A DNA stretch of 64,000 nucleotides from Chrysomallon squamiferum (GCA_012295275.1 CM022674.1:6853436-6917435), one strand, 5' to 3'. Numbered from the stretch's first letter, positions 38,256-50,989 are shown. A program made the numbers and translations. The notes: generated by a model from the sequence alone, not told the origin.

Positions 38256-40353
38256 CAACAATAACAATAACAATAATAATAACATTAACAATAATAATAA
38301 TAACAATAACAATAACATTAACAATAATAATAATAGCAGTAATTGCTACTGTTGTTGTTGATAGATTAATGGAAATGATTGTTGTATCTTTTTAAACGTC
38401 TATTTATTTCATGCAGGACCCTGCATGGCTGGTATTGTGGGTACAATCATGCCAAGATACTGTCTGTTTGGTGATACTGTCAATACAGCATCCAGAATGA
38501 AGAGTTACGGATTTCGTAAGTAAATGAATGCGCATGCCCACAAGCACACACGTACGTTCACATATATTCACGTAGAAACAAATTTTACTGACATAGCTGT
38601 ATTTTCATTATTTCGTGCATTATTTTGTTGACAGCCCTTAAAAGAATATATGCATGTCTAACTTGTATGTCTGAAAGTTAGATGTTTTGTCTTCAGAGAC
38701 GACGAAAAGACACGTCGTCACCATCATTACAACAAAAATAACGAAACATGTTAATTTAAAAAAAACCTAAATAAAAAAATTTTTAAAAAGTCGATATTTT
38801 GTTATTTTATAATATTAATAATAATAATAATAATAATAATGATGATGATGATTACATGGTGATAATGGTGATGATGATGATAATAATAATGATGATAATA
38901 ATGATAATAATGATGATGATAATTTGTTGCACTGTTTTTGTTTGTTTAGCCGGTAAAATTCACCTCAGCGACAGCACATACAACTCATTAAAGAAAAATG
39001 GACTCTTCCGGATGACCGCTCGTGAACCGATTTTGGTCAAGGTGATCTTTGATAAATATTAAGTTTTACGCATTTATTTATTTATTTATTTGTTTGTTTG
39101 TTAGTTAGTTAGATGTATTTAATTTATTTTCTTAATTTTTAAATTTTATTAATATTTTAAAAACATTTTCAAAATCTAGTTAGTTAGATACATTTATTTT
39201 ATTTTTTTATTTTTTATTTTATTTTTTTTAATGTTATGGATACTTTAAAATCTTTTTGAAAATCTAAATTAGTTATAAATGTAAATTGTGCACTTAGTTA
39301 TTATCAGTAATAATTTAAAAATTTTAAATATCTTGCTACATATCTTGTATTCGTTTAAATGTTGTCAACGTGATTTGCCAGTCTAATGACTGTCAACATG
39401 AGATCATGTTTTGTCAACTTTCATTTATCTTCTACCATCGGTATGACCAATTATGAGACAGATTACCGTGTCAACATTTTAATCTTACTCGTCATGACAT
39501 AGATGATCTTGTCATTAATTAGTGTCAACTTGACATTAGTTAATGTTGTCAGCTTTTTAATTATTGTCATCATGATATTCGTTAATCGTGACAAAATTTT
39601 AAATACTGTCAACATGACAATAGTTAATCTTGTCAGCGTTTTAACTGTTTTCAGTGCCATTAGATATCTTGTCAACATTTTAATTTGCGTCATCATCACG
39701 TTCGTTAATCGTGTCAACGCTTTAATTGTTATCAACATGACATTAGTTAATCTTGTCAGCGTTTTAACTGTTTTCAATTACATTAGAGATCATGTCAACA
39801 TTTTAATTATTGTCATCCTGACATTAGTTAATCTTGTCAACGTTTTAATTATTTTCTGTATGAATTAAAGATCTTGTCAACGCTTTAATTATTGTCATCA
39901 TGACATTAGAGATCTTGTCAACATTTCAATTCTTGTCAACATGACTTAATATTAAGTAATATTAACAAAAGATGTCAGAGTTTTAACTACTAGTACACCA
40001 GTAACGTTTTTAACTTTTTAATTACTAGATAATTGTCTCAACGTCTTAGTTTCAATCGATATATCATTAATAGACGTGACATTTACAGTTCTTGTTCGTT
40101 TTTAATTACCGACAAAATAAAAGCATAAACATCTAATAAAGATTTCATTAGTAGATATTTTTTGTTTCAGATTACTGTTGACGTGACATTAACAATTATT
40201 GTTATTTTTTAATTGGCGACAAAATAAATGCACGAACAGCTAATAATGATGACGTATTTTTTTCAGGGGAAGGGGTTGATGCAGACGTACTGGCTGGAGG
40301 GGACTATTTCTGCTCCGATTGAAGAAGAAGACGGCAATGAAGAACAATACTAA
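34674..40353 (+). CDS. NIT-domain receptor-type guanylate cyclase
   Basis: Eight exons: 34674-34767, 35330-35484, 35752-36533, 36955-37367, 37913-38050, 38417-38515, 38950-39041, 40267-40353. They join in frame to 619 aa. Predicted topology: short cytosolic N-terminus; membrane helix about 49-71; extracellular NIT (nitrate/nitrite sensing) domain about 84-343 with the signature [15 protein letters not shown]; second helix about 345-368; signalling helix with [14 protein letters not shown]; class III cyclase domain about 424-605. It should make cGMP at the plasma membrane in response to a small ligand bound by NIT; the ligand is unknown. Guanine-selecting E471 and C543 and transition-state N550/R554 are present. 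Of the two metal-binding acidic positions D475 is kept, but the first is Glu (E431, FSEIEDFT instead of the usual FSDIVGFT). Start chosen: first ATG of the exon, context GCCATTATGA. Confidence 0.93.
34781..34883. repeat. (CT)n followed by (CA)n, cyclase intron 1
   Basis: 57 bases of pure CT (34781-34837) followed by CA-rich sequence, beginning 13 bases after the exon 1 donor. Confidence 0.97.
35562..35628. repeat. (GA)n, cyclase intron 2
   Basis: 67 bases of pure GA between exons 2 and 3. It is complementary to the (CT)n tract of intron 1. Confidence 0.97.
38204..38340. repeat. (AAT)n/(AAC)n, cyclase intron 5
   Basis: About 130 bases of AAT triplets with AAC interruptions, ending 76 bases before exon 6. 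Confidence 0.95.
39350..39960. repeat. 42-bp minisatellite, cyclase intron 7
   Basis: About 14 degenerate tandem units of roughly 42 bases built on GACATTAGTTAATCTTGTC followed by AACGTTTTAATTATTGTC-A-CAT. Because the period is a multiple of three, it stays open on both strands over 100 or more codons and reads as a 14-residue repeat ([14 protein letters not shown]). It lies inside the last intron and has no start, splice or composition signal of a gene. Confidence 0.85.
40073..40266 (+). repeat. duplicated acceptor region before the cyclase last exon
   Basis: Copy a (40073-40170) and copy b (40180-40266) both run GACGTGACATT...CGACAAAATAAA...CTAATAA and end in a pyrimidine tract with TTTCAG. 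The real acceptor is the end of copy b. Copy a ends in an equally good TTTTTTGTTTCAG at 40170, with 14 in-frame codons and a stop after it (40171-40212). Confidence 0.8.
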
Positions 40354-40730
40354 AAATCTTCTTCTTTTTTTTTTTTTTTTTACTTATATATATATTAGTA
40401 TTATTATTATTATTTTTTTTTTTTTTATTTCATTTATTGTTGTTGTTGTTGTTGTCATTATTGTTATTATTATTAATAATTTATTATTATTATTATCGTG
40501 AATTCGTTTACTTTTTTCCTTCTTGTAAGCGTTGTCAAAGATGTGGAAGAGGTAAATGTTTTTATATATTTGTTCATTGTTTTTTGTTAGGTTTGGATTC
40601 GTTTATTTTTTTTGTTTCTTTGTTTTTGTTTTGAGGTTTTCGGGAGGATTATTGTTTTATTTTTTCTTTATTTACTTATTTATTTATTTTTTTTGTTTTG
40701 TTTTTTGTTGTTTATTTAGAAGGGAGACGT

Positions 40731-40732
<2 letters not shown>

Positions 40733-40810
<78 letters not shown>
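40733..40810. repeat. (CT)n, 3' flank of the cyclase
   Basis: About 78 bases of pure CT some 380 bases after the cyclase stop, probably within or just past the 3' UTR. Confidence 0.97.
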
Positions 40811-40814
<4 letters not shown>

Positions 40815-41849
40815 CATATCGATAAAGAAATCCTCAAAGAAGTTTAAACGAAATTTTCATTATTTAGGAGCAGTTACAAATGCTTGAAATATCCTGATTT
40901 GTTATTCTCTTTTAATAATTTATGGTTAATGATACATACCCAAACTGGTTTAACCTAGGGAAGGTTGGAACACCCTTGGATGCCTATGCAACATAAACAA
41001 GATAAATAAATGTGATTTAACGCAAAATATTTTCAACTGCAACTGATCAACATTTAAATAAAACCAGCAACATAAAATCTACTGAACAATTGAATGCGCC
41101 TTTAAAATGCTGCTGTTATACCTTCTTTTTTTTAAATGATGTTTTGTTCATGCTTTTTAAATGTTTATCTCGTATAAGTAAAGGAAATATGATAAGAAAG
41201 CTTCACGAATAGCTAAAATATTTGTTTTCTATTGAGACTGAGCAGTCGGCACTGAAATAGAGTTTATGACACCAAAGCTTTCAATACGAATCTCGTGGAT
41301 TAACGTTGACAAGATTTAACCGTCTCCAGAATAGCGTTCCAAATATTTATGTATTTTTGTTTGTTGTTGTTGTTGTTGTTCTTGTTTATTGGTTGTTGTT
41401 GTTTTCGATTTCCGTTTTGTTTCATTTTTAGTTTTGGCATTTTACTGTTGTTCAAAATGAAAATAAAATAGTGAAATATGAATAACCTTTTACCTTTTTT
41501 TTTTATCTTTATTATTATGTTTTTCGTTATTGTTATTTTTGTACTGTTACTTATTTCTAACAATAAAAGACATAAAACTGTTTAACAGAATGAATCTCCC
41601 GCTCTCAAAAACATCAATTACACCACGAACTGTGATTAATTTGAGCACCGGAACCGGAAACCGTCTAACAGTCACTCCAAATTGTTTGATCCCATTAGTA
41701 ATGACGCACCAGTTTTGAAAAGCTTTAAAATAAAAAATTAACGTGGCACTTGACTGGAACAATAGTTAATAATAATTTATGCCTAAACATGAACGAATTA
41801 ATAATTTTATAATACTAATAAAACAGGCTTAGAATATAATCATTAAGAT

Positions 41850-41851
<2 letters not shown>

Positions 41852-41938
<87 letters not shown>

Positions 41939-41957
41939 AATAAATAAATAAATAAAT
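41852..41957. repeat. (AAT)n then (AAAT)n
   Basis: A long AAT array that changes abruptly to AAAT units. Confidence 0.95.
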
Positions 41958-42607
41958 TAATTAATTAAAGAAAATATCTCATATATATATATTTTTTAAA
42001 GCCACATAAAAACAAGTTTTCCTTTCACAATAGTTTTATTCAATTACACTTTCATTAGATATAAACAATTGTGTAATTAAGTAAAACAAATACAAATACA
42101 TAAACATAACAGATTTAACCTGAATCCACTAGAAAGAAAAAATTCAAAATACATTTACATCACTTTGATTCATTCCACATGACATAAACCTTTGCCAACA
42201 ATGAAGTATTAAACAAAAACCATATTTGCTTGCATTTCATTTTATGTAAATATGTAAACCAAAATGTAAAGCAGAAAACCAACTACTGTACCAAGATTTA
42301 CTCAGTTCAACAAGATTATTTTACCTATCTAAAACCATGTGGTAAAAAGACAAGAAAGTTAACAAGGTTTCATGCTTTCTCATTCATTTTGTAGACATAT
42401 TTTACTGTTAGCAAAGAATGGTTATTCTCTAACAAATAAAACAGTGTGATGAAAATCTGCATTTAACCAAAGGTACTCTTTAAATATGTTACAACAGATC
42501 TTTTTTTTTCATAATCATTTTAACACTATAGTGATGACTAATAAATTAATAAAATGAAAAGTACACTTTATATATACAGTCAATGGTTTCTTTCATTAGT
42601 CATGATT

Positions 42608-42655
42608 ATATAGTGGTTAAACTGTTGAGCTTAACAATGACAGTATCAAATCCTC
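42608..42655 (+). mobile_element. tRNA-like SINE remnant
   Basis: An A-box-like TAGTGGTTAAACTG and a B-box-like AGTATCAAATCC about 20 bases later resemble a tRNA-derived SINE head. No tail or target duplication was recognised. Confidence 0.35.
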
Positions 42656-43327
42656 ATAACAGCTCTAAATTCTTTCTCTTTTGGTGATTTTAAAAGGCTG
42701 ATCGATTGTCATGGGTTCTACAGTGATTATGCATTTTTCATATATCTGTTTTAATCTTTTATTATGAGATTTGGTTGTGGAGAAGTAAATAGTACATTTA
42801 ATGATATGAGTGAGGATTGATGAAGAAAGAAGAAAAATGTGTATGACAAAAATAGACACAGATATGTATTTTTTTATATATATATATACACACACATACA
42901 TACATACATACATATATATTTAATAAAAATAAATTAAAAAAACAATAACTTTAAAGATTTAAAACCTTTTAAAACAATCACATGTAAATATTCAATATAA
43001 GCATATATTTATCTTAAATTTTAATGTAACCATTGTATTTATAATACTTAGTTATATTATACCAATACTTTTGTTTTTAAATAAATAAATATCAATAAAA
43101 TAAATTAAAAAAACAGATAAAAAACAACAAAATAATAATAAAACAAGTCAAAAATAAAAGGAATTCACAATGAGTCAAATTTAAATAAATAATAAAATAA
43201 AATAAAAATGATACATATAATGGCAACTTTTCATCAGAAAAATATTACTTTACACTCTGTTTTTTTTCTCCAGCATGTTAGTTCTAAATCTGAGATTTTA
43301 TTTTTCTATTTTAAAACCTTTTTAATG

Positions 43328-44999
43328 CTATATTGGCAAAGTGCTAGTCACAGTTTTTGATGTGACACCGTAACAGATTTTCGAGAAGAACTTTAAACCT
43401 GTTTGTCCTCCTGGAATGTAGCTGACTATGTACCTGAAAAAAATACATGTAAATAATTTAATAAATAAATGTTTCAAAAAATTAATTAATTAATCAAATT
43501 ACATATTTCTTATTACCAATATTTAATAGTATATTGCATGGCCTTAACTAGACTCTGTTTGAAATGAAACAAAGCACTTAATTGCTGATCGGAGTAGGGC
43601 AAAATATTTTGGCAGCAGGTTTTGGGGAAAATTAATTAAGTGGATATTGTTTCTATTGGAACAGAGATTTATATTTTATATTTTTTAAATAAAACCTTTG
43701 TATAAATTAAAAAAAATCATCAATTTGCCTCACTATAGTTACGGCCATGTATTGTCCATAACTTACAGTAATTATTCTTAATAATAAACACATCTAATTT
43801 AAATAAATGATTATTGGAATTATTTTAATAAAATGCTTACCAAACTAATGCAACTATCTGCAAAATGGCAAATAAAATTGTAAAAATAGTGCTCTTGGCC
43901 TGAAAAATAAAATAAAATTTAGTGATTTTACACTTTAATTTATTAATTAAATAAAGCAACACACACAATTTCTCTCTCTTACACACACATATATATAAAG
44001 AGAAAAATTAAAATTGAGCAATTATTATAATGTTTTAACACATTGCACATCAATAACTGTATGTTCACATAATTTAACAGAAATAACCAAAGTTGCAACA
44101 GTTGGACACAAAGGAGGCAAAATGTACTTCCACATGATATTGAAAAAAACAGAAGGCAACCCAGGTTACAAGTATGGCAAAGTTTAGAACAAAATGACAA
44201 GTATTTCACCCAGGTTTCCCCTCTAGCATGAACCAAGAGATAAAATATCCATCACAAATAATAGATTTACTAATAAAATAAAATGTAGACCACATACCCA
44301 CATGGAGAAGTAAATTGTTGCTAACAAAGATCCAAAATAGGCTGCAGTGAATGGAAGTCGTCCCAGCGAAAACAAATGTTTCACATGATTAACTGGTCCC
44401 CACAGAAATGAAAAACTAAAACAGAATAAAATAAAAATGAATAAAAATCACAGGTGATAAATTAAATAAATAAATAAATAAATAATAGATTATAAACTGA
44501 AGATTGGATTTTTCTTACTGTCTTCATTTATTATTATTTTATATTTAAATGAAATATCTAAACACTTTAGATTGCTTTAGTATTGTAAAATTTCATGTCT
44601 GGGAAACTGGATTTGATTATGAGAATAAATACTAAGTTGTTTTCTGCATGATATGTAAGTATAGTAAAGCAAATTACGTAAACAAACTAAAGACACTGGT
44701 TTTAAGTTAAAACTCTGTGGATCTTAATACTACAGTCAAACTGGGGTGTATACAAAAAGTTTACACAATATTTGGAAATTTGATATGATTGTTTAACTTG
44801 GGTACCTGAAGATAACAAACAAACTGCCAAGTGTGTACAACACAGCAAATTTTCTCGCCTTCAAAATGAGAAGAGGAAGATAAAGGCTTGCCTGAAATAT
44901 ATTAAATTAGAAATAATTTCTCTTATCAAATAACTGTTACTTAGTAAAAAGGAGGGAAAACTGTATGATTATATGATATATATATATATATAAAAAAGA

Positions 45000-45032
<33 letters not shown>

Positions 45033-45350
45033 GATTTTTAAGTGTTTTTTAAATCTGTTTACTAAAGTAATTTAAATACATTCTATTATTGATGTTAATT
45101 TACATATTCTTTCTTTTATTAGAAAAATATACTTTAGAATAATTATTCAAACTGCTGCTACAATTTATAAGTAATTTAATTAAGTTCATTTATATCTGTG
45201 CATGTTTGAGGATCAGGAGATTTTATAAACAGCATATTATTATATGCATGCCTATATCAATATATATATATATATATATATATCTTTATTTTATCAGTTT
45301 ATGAATTATTAAAAATTTAAGAAGAAAAACATATTCATAAATGAGTAATA

Positions 45351-45403
<53 letters not shown>

Positions 45404-45767
45404 CTTACAACAGAAAAACAGAATGTACCCATAAGAAGACAGGTGAAAAAGCCAAGAATCCTTTGTTTTTTCGACTGAAATTTCAGAAATGTATAAAGAA
45501 ATGTCATTACATTATTATTAAACAGTTTGTTTTCTGTTCAAAAACTGTTCAACCTCTCCAATTAACAGTGACCATTTTCAAAGTATATTCTGTATCCATT
45601 AAGAATTAATATCACTTACAAGTAATTTAAGTAATTAAACTCATACAATGAGTGAATGACAGTTGACTGGTGTGCCTCGGGGTATTTATCAGAGACTTCT
45701 TATTAATATTAAATTATTATACATCATTTCATTACATGAAACATTGAAAGCTTTAATTATTTATTTA

Positions 45768-45848
<81 letters not shown>

Positions 45849-46150
45849 TGCGATAAATCGTAGTTAAAAATAAAATTATAAGTAAGTTACATAATATTTT
45901 TTATCAATATGCTTTAATGTGTCATAATCATTCATACCAAACTTGGCAGAAGTGGATCGTTCTTCGCTATCGAAAACCATCCATTATTACTATTAGCAAC
46001 AAGGGGTTCTTCGTCTCTTTCTTTCTTAAACCACCCCATGCCAGGAAGGTTACTTAATGATGTTGTTTTATTTGGTGACACATCACTGGAAGAGTTTGCA
46101 GTGGATGATTTTGAAAGATAATCTCTCAAACTTCTGTTTAAATCTGCCAT
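43328..46150 (-). CDS. SFT2D3: SFT2 domain-containing protein 3 (vesicle transport)
   Basis: Six exons: 46150-45938, 45474-45409, 44891-44806, 44415-44298, 43899-43841, 43433-43328. They join in frame to 215 aa, the same length I recall for human SFT2D3. SFT2 proteins are four-helix Golgi/endosome membrane proteins, linked in yeast to fusion of retrograde vesicles with the Golgi. The product starts MADLNRSLRDYLSKSS, very like human MADLHRQLQEYLAQ, followed by a polar cytosolic N-terminus. Predicted helices: about 77-103, 107-128, 141-162 and 163-185; the loop motif KARKFAVLYTLGS is characteristic (human RARKFALLWSLGS). An ATG three codons upstream (46159) is also possible; 46150 was chosen for its family match and AACATGG context. 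It is head-to-head with PLEKHM2. Confidence 0.93.
45352..45847. repeat. (AAT)n and (ATT)n tracts in SFT2D3 introns
   Basis: (AAT)n at about 45352-45400 starts 8 bases past the exon 2 donor. A pure (ATT)n of about 75 bases lies at 45772-45847 in intron 1. As RNA these two tracts are complementary and they flank exon 2. Confidence 0.9.
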
Positions 46151-47095
46151 GTTGTTCATGCAGTTATATAAATTGAATTCGAAATATAATACGAAACGAA
46201 GTAATAAGACTGACGTAATATTAAGACGCTTTTTGATAATAGTAATACAAATAATAACACAACAACAAATAAATGGCGCAATACTCTAACCGTTACAAGA
46301 TAAATATTACGTATTACGTGCTTTCGCACTAATTTCAAATTAATCCGTGCAGTCAATGTAATTTTCACTGACTTCAACATTTGTCACAGATAAATCGTAT
46401 TTGTCATGAGATGTAACGGTTTACTTCCTTTTTCTTTCTTTTATCTGTGATCACTATGTAAGCATAGTGCACAATATGCAGAAGCTAGAACTGTGCGTTT
46501 CATGTTATTCTACTTTTTTAAATTTATATTTTATAAAAAGAATTCAGACTATCATTTGTAATCAACAATTTCCAAGACATTTATAAACAGTATCAATCTA
46601 TCATGCATTAAATTATTTCAGTGATATCAATTATATTATAGTCTATAGTTAATCCAAATTTATCTATTGTCAATGAGAGTTCCGATTCGCAATATTCAGT
46701 TGCACATTTTATATGTAACTCAAACTGATACTAGTTGCTTGAAAAACACGACGTTTTACATTTTTAAAATGATAATATTACAGAAAAATTAAAAGAAATA
46801 CGAACATTGTATAATTATATTTATTGTAATAATTTTATTTTATCCAACATTGTTAAAGCTATCCTTTTAGGAAGGGTACTTCAAAAATGGCAAAAATAAT
46901 AATGAAACTATTATTTAGGATATATTGACGATTATAATATGTAATAATAATAATAAATCGTTGACTGGTAACTGTCGACGTGGTTTCATTATTATATTAA
47001 TAACGGGAACAAGCGGTACTAACTCGTGATGTTTGGTTTATTATTAGTCTCATGATGCATCAAATGAGAATAAGACGAAAGCGCTCAAAATAATA
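46151..47095. promoter_or_regulatory. head-to-head intergenic region SFT2D3 / PLEKHM2
   Basis: The 0.95 kb between divergent start codons is a candidate bidirectional promoter. The portion next to SFT2D3 (46150-46450) is relatively rich in ACG/TACG steps. No specific factor site is claimed. Confidence 0.5.
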
Positions 47096-47685
47096 ATGTC
47101 TAGTTCTTCTGATCGCATGCGATTGAAGGACAAGATAATTGCCAATATACAGAAAGCTATAAAAAGTGTAAGTACTATAATATCGTTTTATCAACTTTCC
47201 TGTGTTAGAAATAAACCTGGAATAACCTTTGTCTTGAATTATGAATGGAACTAAGAATTCAAAAAAAAAAAAAAAAAAAATAAAATAAAATAAATAAATA
47301 AAATGAAATTGACAGAAATTGAGAAAATGAGAAATGAAATTTTTTATTTATTTATTCACTTTAAATTAATTTTGAATTATCATTCGTTTTCTCAAGACTA
47401 TTAGTATTACTAGATATTTAATATCCGATTTATGTTGAGAATTTTAATTTTAAATAAAATTATTAAAAATCAACAAAAACAAAATCTTTCAATTTAAATT
47501 TTAAACCTGAAATATATTTTTTTTTTTTTTGCAGATACATGAAATTCAGTATTACAGTGGTTCAGAGAGCAGTTTAGTTTTATCTAATTCAGACAGACCT
47601 TGTAGGAAGCTGTGTGAAAATCTTGATCATGCTCTGCTTCATGGGTAATCAAGTTTGTCCACACATGCAAACACCCCCACACACA

Positions 47686-47722
<37 letters not shown>

Positions 47723-48978
47723 GTTACTGAACTTAGAATATGTATTTTGTCACGGTTGCTAAGAAGAAAATGTCTTTGTTTTAATATTTTGTCTGTTGCC
47801 CCTTTTATCTTACTTTCTTCCTCTCTAGCCCTGTATGATTCGTCAGTTTAAATTTATAGTAAACATGTATACGTATAAAGTCAAACTTGCTTTCATGACA
47901 ACCTGTCTATGAAGAGCCACCCTGAGGTCCCCAACACCATTTTACTATATATTTTACCTCTGTATGACAACCACCTGCTTAATGCATTTGTTAACACTTT
48001 TGTTAATACGAAAAATGCTACAGCTGTCACATTCATTTGGTTTTTTGTTGTTGTTGTTGTAAGTTATCAAGAATTGTCATCAATCTTAAATTTGACAGCA
48101 GTCTTTTAATCTTCATTATAATTATTGTCAGTAACCTTGGTAGATGTTAAGTATAGGTAATTTGTAGGTACAGTCGTTTGTAATGAGTTCATGCTTGTGT
48201 TCTTTAATTAACAAGGTTTTACTATAGATTAATATTGCCTTAAGCTAATTGTCTGTGATCATTTGATTGAAAGGTATTTAGCCTAATACAGCTGGAATTA
48301 AATATATCAAGAAGATGAAATTCATTAATACTGCTGCAGTTTATTTCTGAAATTTGGTTCCAAAATGTCACCTGAATACCACAATCTGATTGCATTAGCA
48401 CAAAAATTAAGGGTAAATGTCACTAAAAAATTAGTGGAAGACAAATTAAGTGGTAGAAAAATTGCAGAACAATTTAGGATAAATTGATCTCAGATTGATA
48501 GCATTTTAAAGAGAAAATAGGTGTTTCATTATTATTGTAACAATCAACCCTTTGAGAGATATGACTTAGAAAAGTTACAGGTAATAGCGATATTAACCTG
48601 TTGGTTTTGAAATGGTTCCAAGGTGCTACTGCTAATAGAATAAATGTCAAGCTGTCTGGTAATCAAAAAGAAGGTGTTAAAATTTGCTGAAGATGTAGGA
48701 GCACAGAGTTTCAGAGTGTCAAATTGTTGGCTGGATTTATTCAGGTTTAGATGCAACATTGTCACAGATGAATAAGTGGAGAACAAAGTAATATAAGTGA
48801 CATTGCAGTGGAGGACAGGAAGTCAAAGTTGCCAGTAATGAGGATGCAATTGAGTATTTTTTGTTTAGGTTTTAATTAGGCTTCAGTGCATGTGTATTGA
48901 TTCTTAATAATAACAATTATAATAATAACATGTTGTTTAAAATTTCCAGACTTCTTCTAATTCACATTTTTCCATAAT

Positions 48979-49027
<49 letters not shown>

Positions 49028-50989
49028 GCATATGTGCGTGTGCATGCATGTGTGTGATTAACCTTTGACTGAGAGTTAAATCCAGTTAAGTTTATTTATC
49101 TGTTTAGATTGCACAATGTCACCCATGGTTACTGGCGAATGGTTGCAGAATTCACCAGGAAGGACATTGTTAAAGATATTAAAAAGTTTGACAATGTTAC
49201 CACTGATTTGGGAAGAGGTGAGCAAATTTTCTGTTTTCATAAACAATTATTTTTGTAACTGCAATGATTATGTAATGGAATTTATTTCTTTAGTTTTTTT
49301 ATTATTATTCTTATTGCTGGTTTGATGTCTTGTTATTATTATTATTTATTTATTTTTATTTCTTTTATATATAAAAATAAAAAATAAAAATATATTTTAT
49401 TATTGTTGATTTTTTTTTTTTTTTTTTTTTTTTAATTATTTAGTCTTTATTTATTTTATTTCATTATTTATTTTTGATTTTAGTATTATAGATTTTTTCT
49501 TGAGTATGTTCCTTTTCTCCAGTTCATAATATTTTATATATTTTGTAATATATATTTTATGTACTTTGAATATATTTTAAGTATATTTTTACATTTTATG
49601 TGTTTTTATATACATTTTATGTATTTTGATATATTTTTATTTGCCAATATTTAAAATAAAGTAATTTCAACATTTACATGTTATATGAAAAAATTTCAAA
49701 CAAAAATTTTTCAAAATTCAAAAATATGTAAATGAATAAACAAACAATCAAAAGAAAACCAAAACATACCCAAATAAAAAAAAAATGAAATGAAATAAAA
49801 TGAAAAAAAAAAAAAAAAATTAAAATAAAATAAAATAATTAAATAAATACATAAAACTGATATGCTAGTCATCATATAAAAGAAATTCCTTTGGTGATGA
49901 AGACGCAGCACAGAAATAAATTTTTATCATCTAACAAAATTTTGTCACCGCTTGCTGTCACCATGTTCCTATTTATTTGACATTTGTTTACCAGGTCGAG
50001 CATGGCTGTTCATAGCTCTGAATGAGAACCTGCTTGAAAGTTACCTGAGATGTATCATGGACAGTTCAAAAATAGTGAAAAAGTTTTACCTGAAGGAGGC
50101 TCTTGTTCTTGATCAGCAGGTAAGCATGTCATCACTTTGTTTTTATTATGCATAAAAAGTAAAAATATATTAATAAAAATACGAATGAAGTAAAGAAAGA
50201 AAGCTGAAGCTAAGTTAGAAAATTGAGGTCTGGAACATGGAGAGTGACAGAATCTGTTCTGATTAGTGGTTGGGCTGGGCAATTTTTTTATTTGCCAGTA
50301 CCATGTTCCATCACTGGTTTATCATGTTGCTGATAGGAAGGAAAAAAGACTGTTATGTGATGACAGTGTGTTGATCTCTCACTATCTGTGTCAGATATTT
50401 GTCACTTTATTAAATAAAACATTTCTTCTTCTAACTAAATTAATCTTTAATGTCGTTCTTTCATATTTATAATAATTCGTTATTTTGTTATAATTTTAAT
50501 TTTAATTTTAATTTTTTTTCTTATTTTCAGAGGATGAATGTTCTACTGACACTAACAGCTGGGCTGGACTTTGCATGTTTTCAGCTTGATTATGTAAGTA
50601 CATAAGTTACAACATATTTAATGAATTACTCACACATCTGAAATAAATTGGCCATGCCTCATTTCACACAGTCATTTCAAAGCAAGATTATAAATTCTAA
50701 TTTACATTATCAATACGTCCAGCTAGTTTATAAATACGTAAACCCTTAGGTGTCCAGTTAATTTGTACTTGATGGGCCTTGAGTTTGAGAACCAAATAAG
50801 CATTAGTTCACTTGCAGAAAAAAAGGTAATAGTGGAAACATTTGAGAAGGGTGGTAAAAAAAGGTTGATAACTGAAACACAAGAATGTGTTATATACTAT
50901 TCCTAAGACTGACTTATGTATTGAGAAAATAGCTTTATTTATTGATGTATTTATTATTTATTATTATTATTATTTTTTTATTATTAATC

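Larger units (their letters stand above)
40354..43327. other. tail-to-tail intergenic, cyclase / SFT2D3
   Basis: 3' flanks of both genes. A very long (CT)n lies at about 40733-40810, (AAT)n/(AAAT)n at about 41852-41957, and a tRNA-like remnant (TATAGTGGTTAAACTG ... AGTATCAAATCC) at 42608-42655. I see no exon. Confidence 0.55.

Noticed and set aside
39463-39868. Two opposed open frames of 104 and 121 codons with a 14-residue repeat
   Set aside because: Produced by a 42-base minisatellite whose period is divisible by three, inside the last cyclase intron.
45663-45863. Poly-Tyr open frame
   Set aside because: Translation of the (ATT)n microsatellite in SFT2D3 intron 1.
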